A DNA stretch of 64,000 nucleotides from Acidimicrobiales bacterium (GTDB lineage Bacteria; Actinomycetota; Acidimicrobiia; Acidimicrobiales; Palsa-688), in assembly GCA_036378675.1 (NCBI GenBank), contig DASUWA010000045.1, positions 1-64,000 of the forward strand, written 5' to 3'. The notes beneath the pieces are model-generated. The model was not told the origin of the DNA. It did no database searches and was given only the letters and a program-made list of their open reading frames with translations. Position 1 is the first letter of the stretch. Each line of letters begins with the position of its first letter. Shown here piece after piece: positions 9,092 through 17,674 of the stretch. The position numbers and the translations under genes were made by a program.

Positions 9092-9960
9092 GTCAGCGGC
9101 AGCCAGCTGGAGAGAATTTCCTCAACGTCGTCGTCGGGCCACGAGTGCGGGGTGGCCATGAGTTGTGGATCGAGGGTCGGTCCGATCACGACGAGGCCGA
9201 ACGCCCCTGCCGTCTGAAGCGTGTCGCGGATGTGGAGGTAGTGGGCGAACGCCTCGGCCCAGTCCTCCCACGGGTGGGCAGCGGCGTAGGCGCTGACGTA
9301 GTTCGACTCCCAGCCAGCGGGAGGGCCGGCCGAGTAGTGGCGCTCGAGGGCCGGCTCGTAGGGGATCTGCTCGTCCCCGAATAGGGCACGCCAGCCTTCG
9401 AGGTGGCTGGGCGAGGGCTTCACCGAGGTCCACCAGTAGTGATGGCCAACTTCGTGGCGCAGATGCCCGAGCACGGTACGGTAGGGCTCGCCGAGCTCTT
9501 GGCGCATCCGGGTCCGGTGGGCGTCGTCCGATTCGGCGAGGTCGAAGGTGATGACACCGTCCTCGTACCCGATCCGGACGGGCTTGTCCTGAGCCCACAG
9601 CAGGTCGAAGGTCAGGTGGGAGAGTGGCAGCCTGAGCTCGGTGAGCTGGAACAGCAGTCGGCGCTTGGCCGACTCGGCCCGGATAAAGGCGGCCGCCGTC
9701 GGGTTGCCGGTGGAGAGGTCGACGTCGTGGGGCCGAGTGCGGGTGAGGACGCAAGAACGGCACAGCAGCCCGTCTCTGTCGACCAGCCAGTTGCATCCGG
9801 CTATCCCCGCGTTGGCGCACCGGAAGAGAGGGGTACCGGCTTCGAGCATCACGAGAGAACCCGCCTCGGGCGAGTATCCGATCGGTGTGCCGCACCGCAG
9901 GCACACCGAGTTTTCGAAGAACAGCAGATGGTCGCACCGTGGGCAGAAGAATGCTCGCAT
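8941..9960 (-). CDS. Putative zinc metallopeptidase with N-terminal zinc ribbons
   Basis: 339 residues starting at the ATG of MRAFFCPRC. The N-terminus has two CxxC pairs (CPRC, CLRC) and a second cysteine cluster (CNWL, CRSC), predicted zinc ribbons. A central RHEVGHHYW supplies the HExxH zinc site, and a downstream WAEAFAHYLH may give further ligands. This architecture matches the uncharacterised putative zinc-binding metallopeptidase family often found beside transglutaminase and ATP-grasp genes. It is the last gene of the six-gene operon, 10 bases after the transglutaminase. A role in cutting the peptide or amide made by the rest of the operon is inference. Confidence 0.75.
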   Translation of the reverse strand: MRAFFCPRCDHLLFFENSVCLRCGTPIGYSPEAGSLVMLEAGTPLFRCANAGIAGCNWLVDRDGLLCRSCVLTRTRPHDVDLSTGNPTAAAFIRAESAKRRLLFQLTELRLPLSHLTFDLLWAQDKPVRIGYEDGVITFDLAESDDAHRTRMRQELGEPYRTVLGHLRHEVGHHYWWTSVKPSPSHLEGWRALFGDEQIPYEPALERHYSAGPPAGWESNYVSAYAAAHPWEDWAEAFAHYLHIRDTLQTAGAFGLVVIGPTLDPQLMATPHSWPDDDVEEILSSWLPLTYALNGVTRSMGRSDLYPFVLSPVVIDKLAFVHEVVRSVTGSIRPSSPLP

Positions 9961-9970
9961 CGCAGCCGTT

Positions 9971-10873
9971 CTACCCCGTGGCGAGGCGGTCGACGTCGAC
10001 CACCACATCCAGGTCGTGGGCCGATCCCTCGGTGAAGATCACGCCCTTGAGCGGCGGGACGTCGCCGTAGTCCCGGCCCCACGCCACCGTTGTGTAGCGG
10101 TCGTTGGTGTACTGGCGGTTGGTCGGATCTACGTCGAGCCATCCCTCCCCTGGGACGAACAGCGCGGTCCAGGCGTGGGAGGCGTCGGCGCCCCGGAGCC
10201 GGGCCGCTCCCGGCGGCGGTGTGGTCTCCAGGTACCCGCTTACGTAACGGGCGGCCAGGCCCAGCGAGCGTAGGCACCCGATCACCAGATGGGCGAAGTC
10301 CTGGCACACGCCGACCCGCGCCTCGAAGGCCTCCTCCGCCGTCGTCGCGACGGAGGTGACCCCCGGCTCGTAGCGGAAGTCGTCGTGGACCCGAGCGGCC
10401 AGGTCGAGGAGCGCGTCCCGCGTCGGGCGGCCCGGCGTGAAGGACATGAGCGCGTACTCCCGCAGCTCGGGAAAGGGGAAGGCGAGCGACGACCCCAGCA
10501 CGAACTGCGTAGCGTCCAACGTCGCAGCTTCCGGAGCGCCGCCTCCCGCCGCCGAGTCCCTCAGTTGGTCGCGCGCCGCTTCCCACGGGACGTCACCGTT
10601 CGGGGCCGGGAGTCCGCCCCTGTCGATGTCGACCTCGGACGCGGACAGGACGGACAGCTTCCGGTGGGGCTTGAGAATCTCGAAGTGGATGACCCGGTTG
10701 CCGAAGAAGTCCCGGTGCTCAGCGTAGAAGTCCGGGACCGGGTCGATGACGATCGTGATGGATCGGCATGTCTGGCCGGGAAGGTCCCGGGGGATCATGT
10801 GGAGCAGGCCGTAGCTCTGGGTTACCTCGTCCTCGTAGGTGTAGGTGGTGCTGTGGTTGATCCGGAACGTCAT
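9971..10873 (-). CDS. Transglutaminase-like cysteine protein
   Basis: 300 residues: an N-terminal bacterial transglutaminase-like beta domain (INHSTTYTYEDEVTQSYGLLHMIPR) and a core with the Cys-His-Asp triad at C190 (GVCQDFAHL), H233 (ASHAWTALF) and D248 (WLDVDPTN). Such proteins act on amide or peptide bonds, either as peptidases or as amide-forming enzymes. The start ATG lies four bases after the stop of the ATP-grasp/alpha-E gene, so the two are surely co-transcribed. The C-terminus is only a few bases from the metallopeptidase start. Confidence 0.85.
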   Translation of the reverse strand: MTFRINHSTTYTYEDEVTQSYGLLHMIPRDLPGQTCRSITIVIDPVPDFYAEHRDFFGNRVIHFEILKPHRKLSVLSASEVDIDRGGLPAPNGDVPWEAARDQLRDSAAGGGAPEAATLDATQFVLGSSLAFPFPELREYALMSFTPGRPTRDALLDLAARVHDDFRYEPGVTSVATTAEEAFEARVGVCQDFAHLVIGCLRSLGLAARYVSGYLETTPPPGAARLRGADASHAWTALFVPGEGWLDVDPTNRQYTNDRYTTVAWGRDYGDVPPLKGVIFTEGSAHDLDVVVDVDRLATG

Positions 10874-10877
10874 GGCG

Positions 10878-13403
10878 TCATCGCAGCAGCGCGTGGAGAG
10901 CTCGGGCCGCCAACGGGTCTGCTGGGGTGAGGATGCCGCGCTGGGGAAGCAGGTGGGTGAAGTGGGCCGCCCGGATGGCCTCGTCCGTGGCGTGCAGGCC
11001 GCCGGTGACTCGAACCAGGAGGGCGTCGAGCTCCGGGCGGGAGGCGGCGGGTCCTGCCCGGGCCAGATCGAGGGTGTCGGCGACGCGCAGGGCCGTCGAG
11101 GTCTCCAGAAGGCGGACCTCCGCCGGCGACAGCCGGGACCCGCCGTCGGCTCGCGGCATAGCCTCCAGATCCTCCTTCAGCCGATCGAACTGGTAGACGA
11201 GGGAGCGGGGGTTGTCGGTGTCGAGCAACACGAGTTCGAGCAGCGTCGCCAGCTGTGCGCGCGAGCGGTAGCGGCGGCGGTAGGTGATGATGCTCTCGGC
11301 TGCGATGAGGACCGACTCCAGCAACAGGCTGTCGGTCGGCTCGTCGCGCTCGACGGTCACGGTGGCCCGCAGCAGGGCCGCTAGCTGCAGGGCGCGCTCG
11401 ATCCGGCGCCCGGCGTCCATGAACCGCCACCCCGGGTCGCGCACCATGCTCTCCGCTCCCAGGCCGGCGAGAGCCAGCAGGCTGGACAGCACGTGGCCCA
11501 ACGTGGCCCGCCCCAGCGTTGGCTGGTCGAGCAGATCGCGCCGCAGGGAGCTGACCACCAGCCACGTGTCGAGTGACAGCTGGTCCCGCACGGCGTGGGC
11601 GTTGTCAAGGACCAGCTGCACCGAGTGCGCCAGCGTGCCCTTTCTTCCGCTGTCAACCGCTACCGACTGCAGCTCGTCTCCTGGGTGGGCCAGACGCTCG
11701 GCGGCTCCTTCCCCGACGAAGCCGGGGAAGGTCTCCGTCACATGGGTCAGGGCCGCCAGGAGCGCGTGGAGGCAGGCCGTTCCGGCCGGGTTGGGGGCGT
11801 GCTGGAACTCGGCGCGCCGGTCGTGCACCACCCGGAGCAGCCGCACAGCGTTCTCAGCTCGCTGGGCGTGGCGTCCGAGCCAGAACAGGTGCTCGGCCGC
11901 CCGTGAAGACATGGAAGCGGCCGGCTCGACCGGGACCACGGCCGGACCCGACGTGATCCACGTAGCCGTCATCGGCTCGGGCTCGGAGGCCAGGACCCAG
12001 GTGTCCTTGCTGACTGTCCCGTTGGTTGCTGACGCGGCGCTCTCGGCGTCGGCGGAAACCCGCGCCAGGCCCCCGGCCATGGCCACGTAGGAATCGCCAC
12101 CCCTCACCGCAAAGGTGCGAATCACGCCGCTGCGGGCCTCGAGGCCGCGGTCTGTGAGTGTTGGGGTGGACGCCAGGTCGACCCGTTCCTGGCCGACCCA
12201 CGCACCGGGCTCGGCCTCGATCCGGCGGCGGAGGTCGTCGAGCGCGCCCTGGGGCTGCTGCCAGCCCCGGATGACCTCCGAGGCCCCGTTGCCCGCGATG
12301 GGCAGGACCATGAGGTCGCGGAGGTGGGTCAGGACGTGGCTGCGAGCGGCCCGCTCTCCGCACCACCACGTCGGCACCGTCGGCAGGCTCAGCTCCTCCC
12401 CCAAGAGGTGGTGTGCGATGGCGGGGAGGAAGGGCAGTATCCCGGGGTTCTCCAGCACGCCGCTTCCCAGGGTGTTGACGACCGTCACTGTGCCCCGACG
12501 GCACGCCTCGGCCAGGCCTGGCACGCCGATGGTCGTGTCGGCTTTGAACTCGAGCGGATCGCAGTGCCACGCATCGACCCGGCGGAGGATGACGTCTACG
12601 CGCTCGACTCGGCCGAGCGATCGCACCAGCACCTGTCCGCCCCGGACGGTGAGGTCCTCCCCCTCAACCAGCGAGTAGCCGAGGTTGGTGGCCAGGAACT
12701 CGTGCTCGAAGGCGGTAGTACTTTGCGGGCCGGGGCTGAGCACGACGATGCGGGGTTCGCGCGTCGTGTCGGGTGCCACCGACTCCAGGCCTGCACGCAA
12801 GGCCCGCATGAAGGGTGCCAGCCGGTGCACCTGAGCGTTGCGGTGCAGGCTTGGGAAGACTCGGGACGTGACCGTCCGGTTGGCGATGGCGTAGCCGACG
12901 CCCGTCGGGGTCTTGGCACGGTCGGCCAACACCCAGGTGCTGCCGGCGCGGTCGCGCACAAGGTCCACCGCCAGTGTAAACAGCTGCTGGGCCCCGGGGA
13001 TGAGGACCTGGTCGCACGCCCGCAGGAACCCCGGGTGTCCGTACACCACCTCCGGGGGCAGCAGCGCTTTGGCCAGCAGGTCGCGCGGCCCGTAGAGGTC
13101 AGCCAGCACCAGGTTGAGCAGCTCGGCCCGCTGGACCACCGCACTCTCGATGCGCGCCCATTCGTCGCTTGTAACGAGGATTGGCAGCGGGTCGAGTCTC
13201 CACCGCGTGATTCCTAGGTCATCGAGCAGTGATCCGGCCTCGGCCTGGCGCCGCTGCAGCTCGGCCATCCCGAGGCCCTCCAGCACCGCGCCGACGTGCC
13301 CCCAGTGCTCGCGCAGCTGGCCGGTCCCATCGACCATCTCGTCGTACACCCCGGGAAGTGGGTGGTACGCGGACAGCAGGTCAACGACGGGGGCGCTGGT
13401 CAT
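10878..13403 (-). CDS. Circularly permuted ATP-grasp fused to alpha-E domain
   Basis: 841 residues. The first part (about 1-500) is a circularly permuted ATP-grasp (CP_ATPgrasp, formerly DUF404/DUF407), with GVYDEM near the N-terminus, NLVLADLYGP, TWVLADRAKTPTG and a later WVLASEPEP. From about residue 520 follows a helical alpha-E (DUF403) domain beginning SSRAAEHLFWLGRHAQRAEN. ATP-grasp enzymes join a carboxylate to an amine or thiol through an acylphosphate; the substrate of this clade is unknown. The frame is open further upstream, but the family begins at MTSAPVVDLLSAYHPL, the ATG 22 bases after the preceding gene. The fusion parallels the split pair at 16678-19168. Confidence 0.82.
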   Translation of the reverse strand: MTSAPVVDLLSAYHPLPGVYDEMVDGTGQLREHWGHVGAVLEGLGMAELQRRQAEAGSLLDDLGITRWRLDPLPILVTSDEWARIESAVVQRAELLNLVLADLYGPRDLLAKALLPPEVVYGHPGFLRACDQVLIPGAQQLFTLAVDLVRDRAGSTWVLADRAKTPTGVGYAIANRTVTSRVFPSLHRNAQVHRLAPFMRALRAGLESVAPDTTREPRIVVLSPGPQSTTAFEHEFLATNLGYSLVEGEDLTVRGGQVLVRSLGRVERVDVILRRVDAWHCDPLEFKADTTIGVPGLAEACRRGTVTVVNTLGSGVLENPGILPFLPAIAHHLLGEELSLPTVPTWWCGERAARSHVLTHLRDLMVLPIAGNGASEVIRGWQQPQGALDDLRRRIEAEPGAWVGQERVDLASTPTLTDRGLEARSGVIRTFAVRGGDSYVAMAGGLARVSADAESAASATNGTVSKDTWVLASEPEPMTATWITSGPAVVPVEPAASMSSRAAEHLFWLGRHAQRAENAVRLLRVVHDRRAEFQHAPNPAGTACLHALLAALTHVTETFPGFVGEGAAERLAHPGDELQSVAVDSGRKGTLAHSVQLVLDNAHAVRDQLSLDTWLVVSSLRRDLLDQPTLGRATLGHVLSSLLALAGLGAESMVRDPGWRFMDAGRRIERALQLAALLRATVTVERDEPTDSLLLESVLIAAESIITYRRRYRSRAQLATLLELVLLDTDNPRSLVYQFDRLKEDLEAMPRADGGSRLSPAEVRLLETSTALRVADTLDLARAGPAASRPELDALLVRVTGGLHATDEAIRAAHFTHLLPQRGILTPADPLAARALHALLR

Positions 13404-13425
13404 CTCGGCTAGCAAGGGGAGTCGT

Positions 13426-16400
13426 TCAGGACCTGACCGTTCGGAGATCGAGAGTCCGAGGGTAGCCGTAGCCCACCGGGAAATCGGCGATCCCGGCGAC
13501 CTCAAGCGTGCCTGGCGGACTGCCGAAGGGCTCGAACCGCTCGGCCCGCCGGGCCTCCGCGGAGTTGACGTTGACTGGGAAGTCCTCGTACGCCCTGCCG
13601 CCGGGGTGGCTGACGTGATAGGTGCAGCCCCCCAGCGCCAGGCCGTTCCGCTCGTCGACGAGGTCGAACACCAGGGGGGTGTGCACTCCGATGGTGGGAT
13701 GCAGGCAAGACGGGGGCTGCCAGGCGCGGTAGCGGATCCCGGCCACTGAGACGGCGGAGTCCCCGGTTGGATGGAGCGGCACACGCACGCCGTTGCACGC
13801 CAGAACGTGGCGGCCTTCCCTGGCTCCCTCGACGAGTACCTGCAGCCGCTCCATCGACGAGTCGACGGCGCGCGCCGTGCCGACCGCGGTCACCTCGTCC
13901 CCCAAAACCGGCCACGGCTCGATAGCCGCCCGCAGCTCGATACCGACGCCACCGACGTCGACGGCGCCGATCCGGGGGAAGCGGAACTCGAAGAACGGCT
14001 CGAGCCAGCTGCGGTGAAACTGGTAGCCGTGCTCCCGGAGATCGTCCACCACCTCGGTGATGTCGGCCTCGATGAACCACGGTAGAAGGAAGCGGTCGTG
14101 CAACTCCGTTCCCCACCGGATTAGCCGCCCGCGGTAGGGCTGCTGCCAGCAGCGCGCCACCAGCGCCCGTACCAGCAGGGCCTGGACCAGCGCCATTCGG
14201 GGATGGGGTGGCATCTCGAAGCCGCGCAGCTCGACCAGCCCGAGCCGGCCTCGTTCGGTGTTGGGATCGAACAGCTTGTCGATGCAGAACTCAGCCCGGT
14301 GTGTGTTGCCGCTCACGTCAACCAGTAGGTGGCGCAGCAGCCGGTCGACCAGCCACGGTGGGGCGTCCGCACCGAGCCGGTCCAGCTCGGCGAACGCGAT
14401 CTCGAGCTCGTCGAGCGCGGCGTGGCTGGCCTCGTCGACCCGGGGCGCCTGGCTGAACTGGCCAACGAAGCGCCCAGAGAAGAGATAGGACAGCGCCGGG
14501 TGATGCTGCCAGTACGTCACAAGGCTGCGCAGCAGGTCCGGCCGGCGCAGTAGCGGGCTGTCGGCCGGGGTGGGCCCGCCGAGGGTGATGTGACATCCCC
14601 CGCCCGTCCCGCTGTGGGTGCCGTCGAGCGAGAACTTTTCGGTGCCGAGGCGCACCGCCCGGGCCTCCTCATACAGGCCGGTGACGCTAGCGACCAGCGC
14701 TGGCCAGGAGGCCGCCGGATGCACGTTGACCTCGATGACCCCAGGGTCGGGGGTGACGCTGAGGCGGCAGAGATGCGGGTCGGCCGGCAGCGGGTATCCC
14801 TCGACGACCACGGGCCGGCCGTACGCGGCCACCGCCTCTTCGACAACCGCCACTAGCTCGACGGCGTCGGCCAGGTCGGTCAGCGGCGGGAGGAACACGT
14901 GCAGCCGCCCCTGCCGAACTTCGACGCACAGCGCCGTAGGCGGGGCGTCCCGGGCGGGCACCACCCGCGCCGGCCCGGTGGGCGTCCGGTCCGCACGCGG
15001 CGGCTTTCGGGGGTCAAAGAGGGAGCGGTCCGGGTCCGGGTGCGCCGGGGACCACACCAGCGACCCCAGCGGGAGACGCAGCCCTATCGGGGAGTCCCCG
15101 GGAACGAGAAACAGCTGCCCCCGGCGGGTCTCCCACCGGCTAGTGGCCCATCCCCCGACCCCATCGTGGTGGCGATGGACCGGTACGACCCACCCCACCG
15201 GTTCGGCCCCGTCCCCCGCCAGATCGGCCAGCAGGGCGGCCCGCTCGTCGCCGGGCGGCGGCAGGCCCGGGGGGAGGGCCGCCTCTCCGGCCAGGCGCGC
15301 GACCGGATCCTCGTACACCGGCAGGCAGAACTCGTCTCGGATCCCCAGGCGCCGGGCGATGCCGAGTGCCAGCTCCCGGGCCTCCTCCGGCTCGCTGTCC
15401 CCGGGTCGGGCGGGATCGGCCAGGCGCGCCGCGTCCCGCCACAGCGGCGTGCCGTCGCCGAGCCAGCAGACGTCGATTTGCCAGCGCGGCAGCACCTCCC
15501 CCGGGTAGCTCTTGCCCTGGCAGTGCTGGATGAGGCCCGAGGGGGCGAAGCGGCCGCGCAGCCGTTCGGCCAGCTCCCAGGCCTTGGCCCGCTTGTCGGC
15601 TCCGTCAGCGGCGAATGTCCACTCCAGCGCCTCCATGTCGTCGACCGATACGAAGGTCGGCTCTCCCCCCATGGTGAGGCGGGCGTCGGTCCGCAGCAGA
15701 TCGTCGTCAACGAAGTGGCCGAGCGCGTCGATGGCGGCCCACTGGTCGTCGCGGTACGGAAGGGTGACCCGGGGGTCCTCGTGGACCCGGCGGACGCTGT
15801 TGGTGAACTCGAAGGCCACCTCGCATGGTTCGGTGGAGCCTGTGATCGGCGCCGCGCTCTCGGGCTCCGGCGTGCACGCGAGGGGGAGGTGGCCCTCGCT
15901 CGCCACTAGGCCCGACGTCGGGTCCAGCCCGATCCACCCGGCGCCCGGGACATAGGCCTCGGCCCAGGCGTGAAGGTCGGTGAAGTCGGCGGCCGGGCCC
16001 GGTGGGCCATCGAGCGGCGGCCGGTCGAGGGCCAGCTGCACCAGGTACCCCGACACGAAGCGCGCCGCCACCCCAAGGTGGCGCAGGATCTGAACCAGGA
16101 GCCAGGCGGTGTCGCGGCACGACCCGAGCGCCTTTTCCAGGGTGATGTCGGGCTCCTGGATTCCCGGCTCCATCCGCACCGTGTACGCCACGTCGTTCTT
16201 CAGGCGCTGGTTGAGCAGGACCAGGGCATCTACCGTCCGTAGCCCTACGCCCGTGGTCTGCCGGGCGTCGGCCACCCACGCTTGCAGCAGCGGACCGGCG
16301 GCGTCCACAGCCAGGTACGGCGCCAGGTCCCGGCCCAGCCCGGCCGGGTACCCGAACGGGAAGCGCTCGGCCGCCTCGTCGAGGAAGAAGTCGAAGGGGT

Positions 16401-16662
16401 TGATGGTCGTCATGTCGGCCACCAGCCCCACCGTGACCGCCAGGTCCGTCACCGGTTCCGGGAACACGACGTGGGCCACGAAGTTCCCGAACGGGTCCTG
16501 CTGCCAGTTGCGGAAGTGCGGCCGCGGGAGGACGTCGAGTGAGTAGGAGAGCACGGGTGTCCGGCAGTTGGGCGCCGGACGCAGCCGGATCAGGTGGGGG
16601 GAGAGACGCACCCGCCGGTCGAAGCGGTACGCCGTGCGGTGCTCGATGGCGACCTTGATCAC
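13426..16662 (-). CDS. Transglutaminase-DUF2126 fusion protein
   Basis: 1078 residues. Residues 1-90 are the transglutaminase-like N-terminal domain. The core follows with C182 (GSCRDTAWLL), H231 (DLHAWAEAYVPG) and D247 (GLDPTSG). From about residue 300 to the end runs the large DUF2126 region (MGGEPTFVSVDDMEALEW, GTHSGTGGGCHITLGG, SLLRRPDLL). DUF2126 has been proposed from comparative genomics to be an amidoligase-related catalytic domain; its reaction is unknown. It sits in the middle of the operon, 15 bases from the stand-alone alpha-E gene and 22 from the fused ATP-grasp gene. Its length is normal for the family. Confidence 0.85.
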   Translation of the reverse strand: MIKVAIEHRTAYRFDRRVRLSPHLIRLRPAPNCRTPVLSYSLDVLPRPHFRNWQQDPFGNFVAHVVFPEPVTDLAVTVGLVADMTTINPFDFFLDEAAERFPFGYPAGLGRDLAPYLAVDAAGPLLQAWVADARQTTGVGLRTVDALVLLNQRLKNDVAYTVRMEPGIQEPDITLEKALGSCRDTAWLLVQILRHLGVAARFVSGYLVQLALDRPPLDGPPGPAADFTDLHAWAEAYVPGAGWIGLDPTSGLVASEGHLPLACTPEPESAAPITGSTEPCEVAFEFTNSVRRVHEDPRVTLPYRDDQWAAIDALGHFVDDDLLRTDARLTMGGEPTFVSVDDMEALEWTFAADGADKRAKAWELAERLRGRFAPSGLIQHCQGKSYPGEVLPRWQIDVCWLGDGTPLWRDAARLADPARPGDSEPEEARELALGIARRLGIRDEFCLPVYEDPVARLAGEAALPPGLPPPGDERAALLADLAGDGAEPVGWVVPVHRHHDGVGGWATSRWETRRGQLFLVPGDSPIGLRLPLGSLVWSPAHPDPDRSLFDPRKPPRADRTPTGPARVVPARDAPPTALCVEVRQGRLHVFLPPLTDLADAVELVAVVEEAVAAYGRPVVVEGYPLPADPHLCRLSVTPDPGVIEVNVHPAASWPALVASVTGLYEEARAVRLGTEKFSLDGTHSGTGGGCHITLGGPTPADSPLLRRPDLLRSLVTYWQHHPALSYLFSGRFVGQFSQAPRVDEASHAALDELEIAFAELDRLGADAPPWLVDRLLRHLLVDVSGNTHRAEFCIDKLFDPNTERGRLGLVELRGFEMPPHPRMALVQALLVRALVARCWQQPYRGRLIRWGTELHDRFLLPWFIEADITEVVDDLREHGYQFHRSWLEPFFEFRFPRIGAVDVGGVGIELRAAIEPWPVLGDEVTAVGTARAVDSSMERLQVLVEGAREGRHVLACNGVRVPLHPTGDSAVSVAGIRYRAWQPPSCLHPTIGVHTPLVFDLVDERNGLALGGCTYHVSHPGGRAYEDFPVNVNSAEARRAERFEPFGSPPGTLEVAGIADFPVGYGYPRTLDLRTVRS

Positions 16663-16677
16663 GTCGCGGCGGGAGGG

Positions 16678-17634
16678 TCAGCGGACGGCAAGGACGCCAG
16701 GGTCGGTCGAGGCGAGCGGGAAGTAGGACTCGGCTACCAGATCGTGGACCCGGCCGATGCCCTTCTGCAGGTCGTCCACGAAGTGGTGGAGGGCTGGGCC
16801 GTCGAGGTCGCCAACGTCTACGTCCTCAAGCATGGCCTGGACCCAAGCGCAGGCGGCCATGGGTTTGTCGTGGTTGGGCAATTCGATGAGCGCCCTCGAG
16901 ACCTCGATGAGGCAGTGCTCGACCGAGCGCGGGAACTGGGAGTCGCTGATCAAGAATCGCAGAGCCGCAGGCCCGGAGGCGCCGCCCGGTACCCGAGCCC
17001 TGAAGGACTGGGCCGCGGCCACCGACCGCAGCACGCTCATCCACGTCACATCCGCGTAGGGGTCGTCGTCCCGGCGGCTCATCAGCACCTCGGCCTGCAC
17101 GTCGAGGACCCGGGTCGTCATGTCGGCCCGCTCGACGAGACGACCAACCTCGAGAAACGAGTAGCTGGCGTCGTGGGTCATCGTCCCTGAGATCACCCCC
17201 GCCAGCAGCTGGCAACGGCGGATCACCTGGTCGGTCCAGGCCAGGCGGGTCCGGCGGTCCACCGCCCGTGAGCAGGTGTCCAGCATCCAAAGATGGAGAT
17301 CGTTGACCTCCTCCCACGCCTGGCGGGGGAACACCCCCCGTGTGACGCGCATGTTGTGTCTCGCCATCGCGACTGAGGTCACAATGGACCCGGGATTGTC
17401 GGCGTCCACAACTAGGTAGCTCACCACGTCGTCCTCGCTGGCGTCGGCGTGGCGGACGGCATAGCGGTCCCCGCTCCCGGTGACGGCGAGCAGCGGCGTC
17501 CACGTCACGCCGGCCGAGCGCGGCAGGTCGAGGAAAAGCTCGGTGTGCACCTTCACGAGGCGGGCGCCAGCCTCGCTGCGCTCGAGGTACCGCCCGGCCC
17601 AGTAGACACACTCAGCCAATCGCGACAGCAACAC
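16678..17634 (-). CDS. Stand-alone alpha-E domain protein
   Basis: 318 residues, nearly all alpha-helical, beginning MLLSRLAECVYWAGRYLERSE, the typical alpha-E (DUF403) N-terminus. The frame is open further upstream, but the GTG start chosen has AAAGGAGG seven bases before it and matches the family start. Alpha-E proteins always travel with circularly permuted ATP-grasp proteins and probably form a complex with them. Here it follows the separate ATP-grasp gene by 40 bases, while a second copy of the pair is fused at 10878-13403. Confidence 0.83.
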   Translation of the reverse strand: MLLSRLAECVYWAGRYLERSEAGARLVKVHTELFLDLPRSAGVTWTPLLAVTGSGDRYAVRHADASEDDVVSYLVVDADNPGSIVTSVAMARHNMRVTRGVFPRQAWEEVNDLHLWMLDTCSRAVDRRTRLAWTDQVIRRCQLLAGVISGTMTHDASYSFLEVGRLVERADMTTRVLDVQAEVLMSRRDDDPYADVTWMSVLRSVAAAQSFRARVPGGASGPAALRFLISDSQFPRSVEHCLIEVSRALIELPNHDKPMAACAWVQAMLEDVDVGDLDGPALHHFVDDLQKGIGRVHDLVAESYFPLASTDPGVLAVR

Positions 17635-17674
17635 CCCGGGTCCTCCTTTGGTTCTCTGTCTCACCGCTGCTGGC

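Noticed and set aside
14618-15909. Overlapping plus-strand frames of about 300 codons
   Set aside because: Antisense to the transglutaminase-DUF2126 gene, whose family motifs run through the same DNA.
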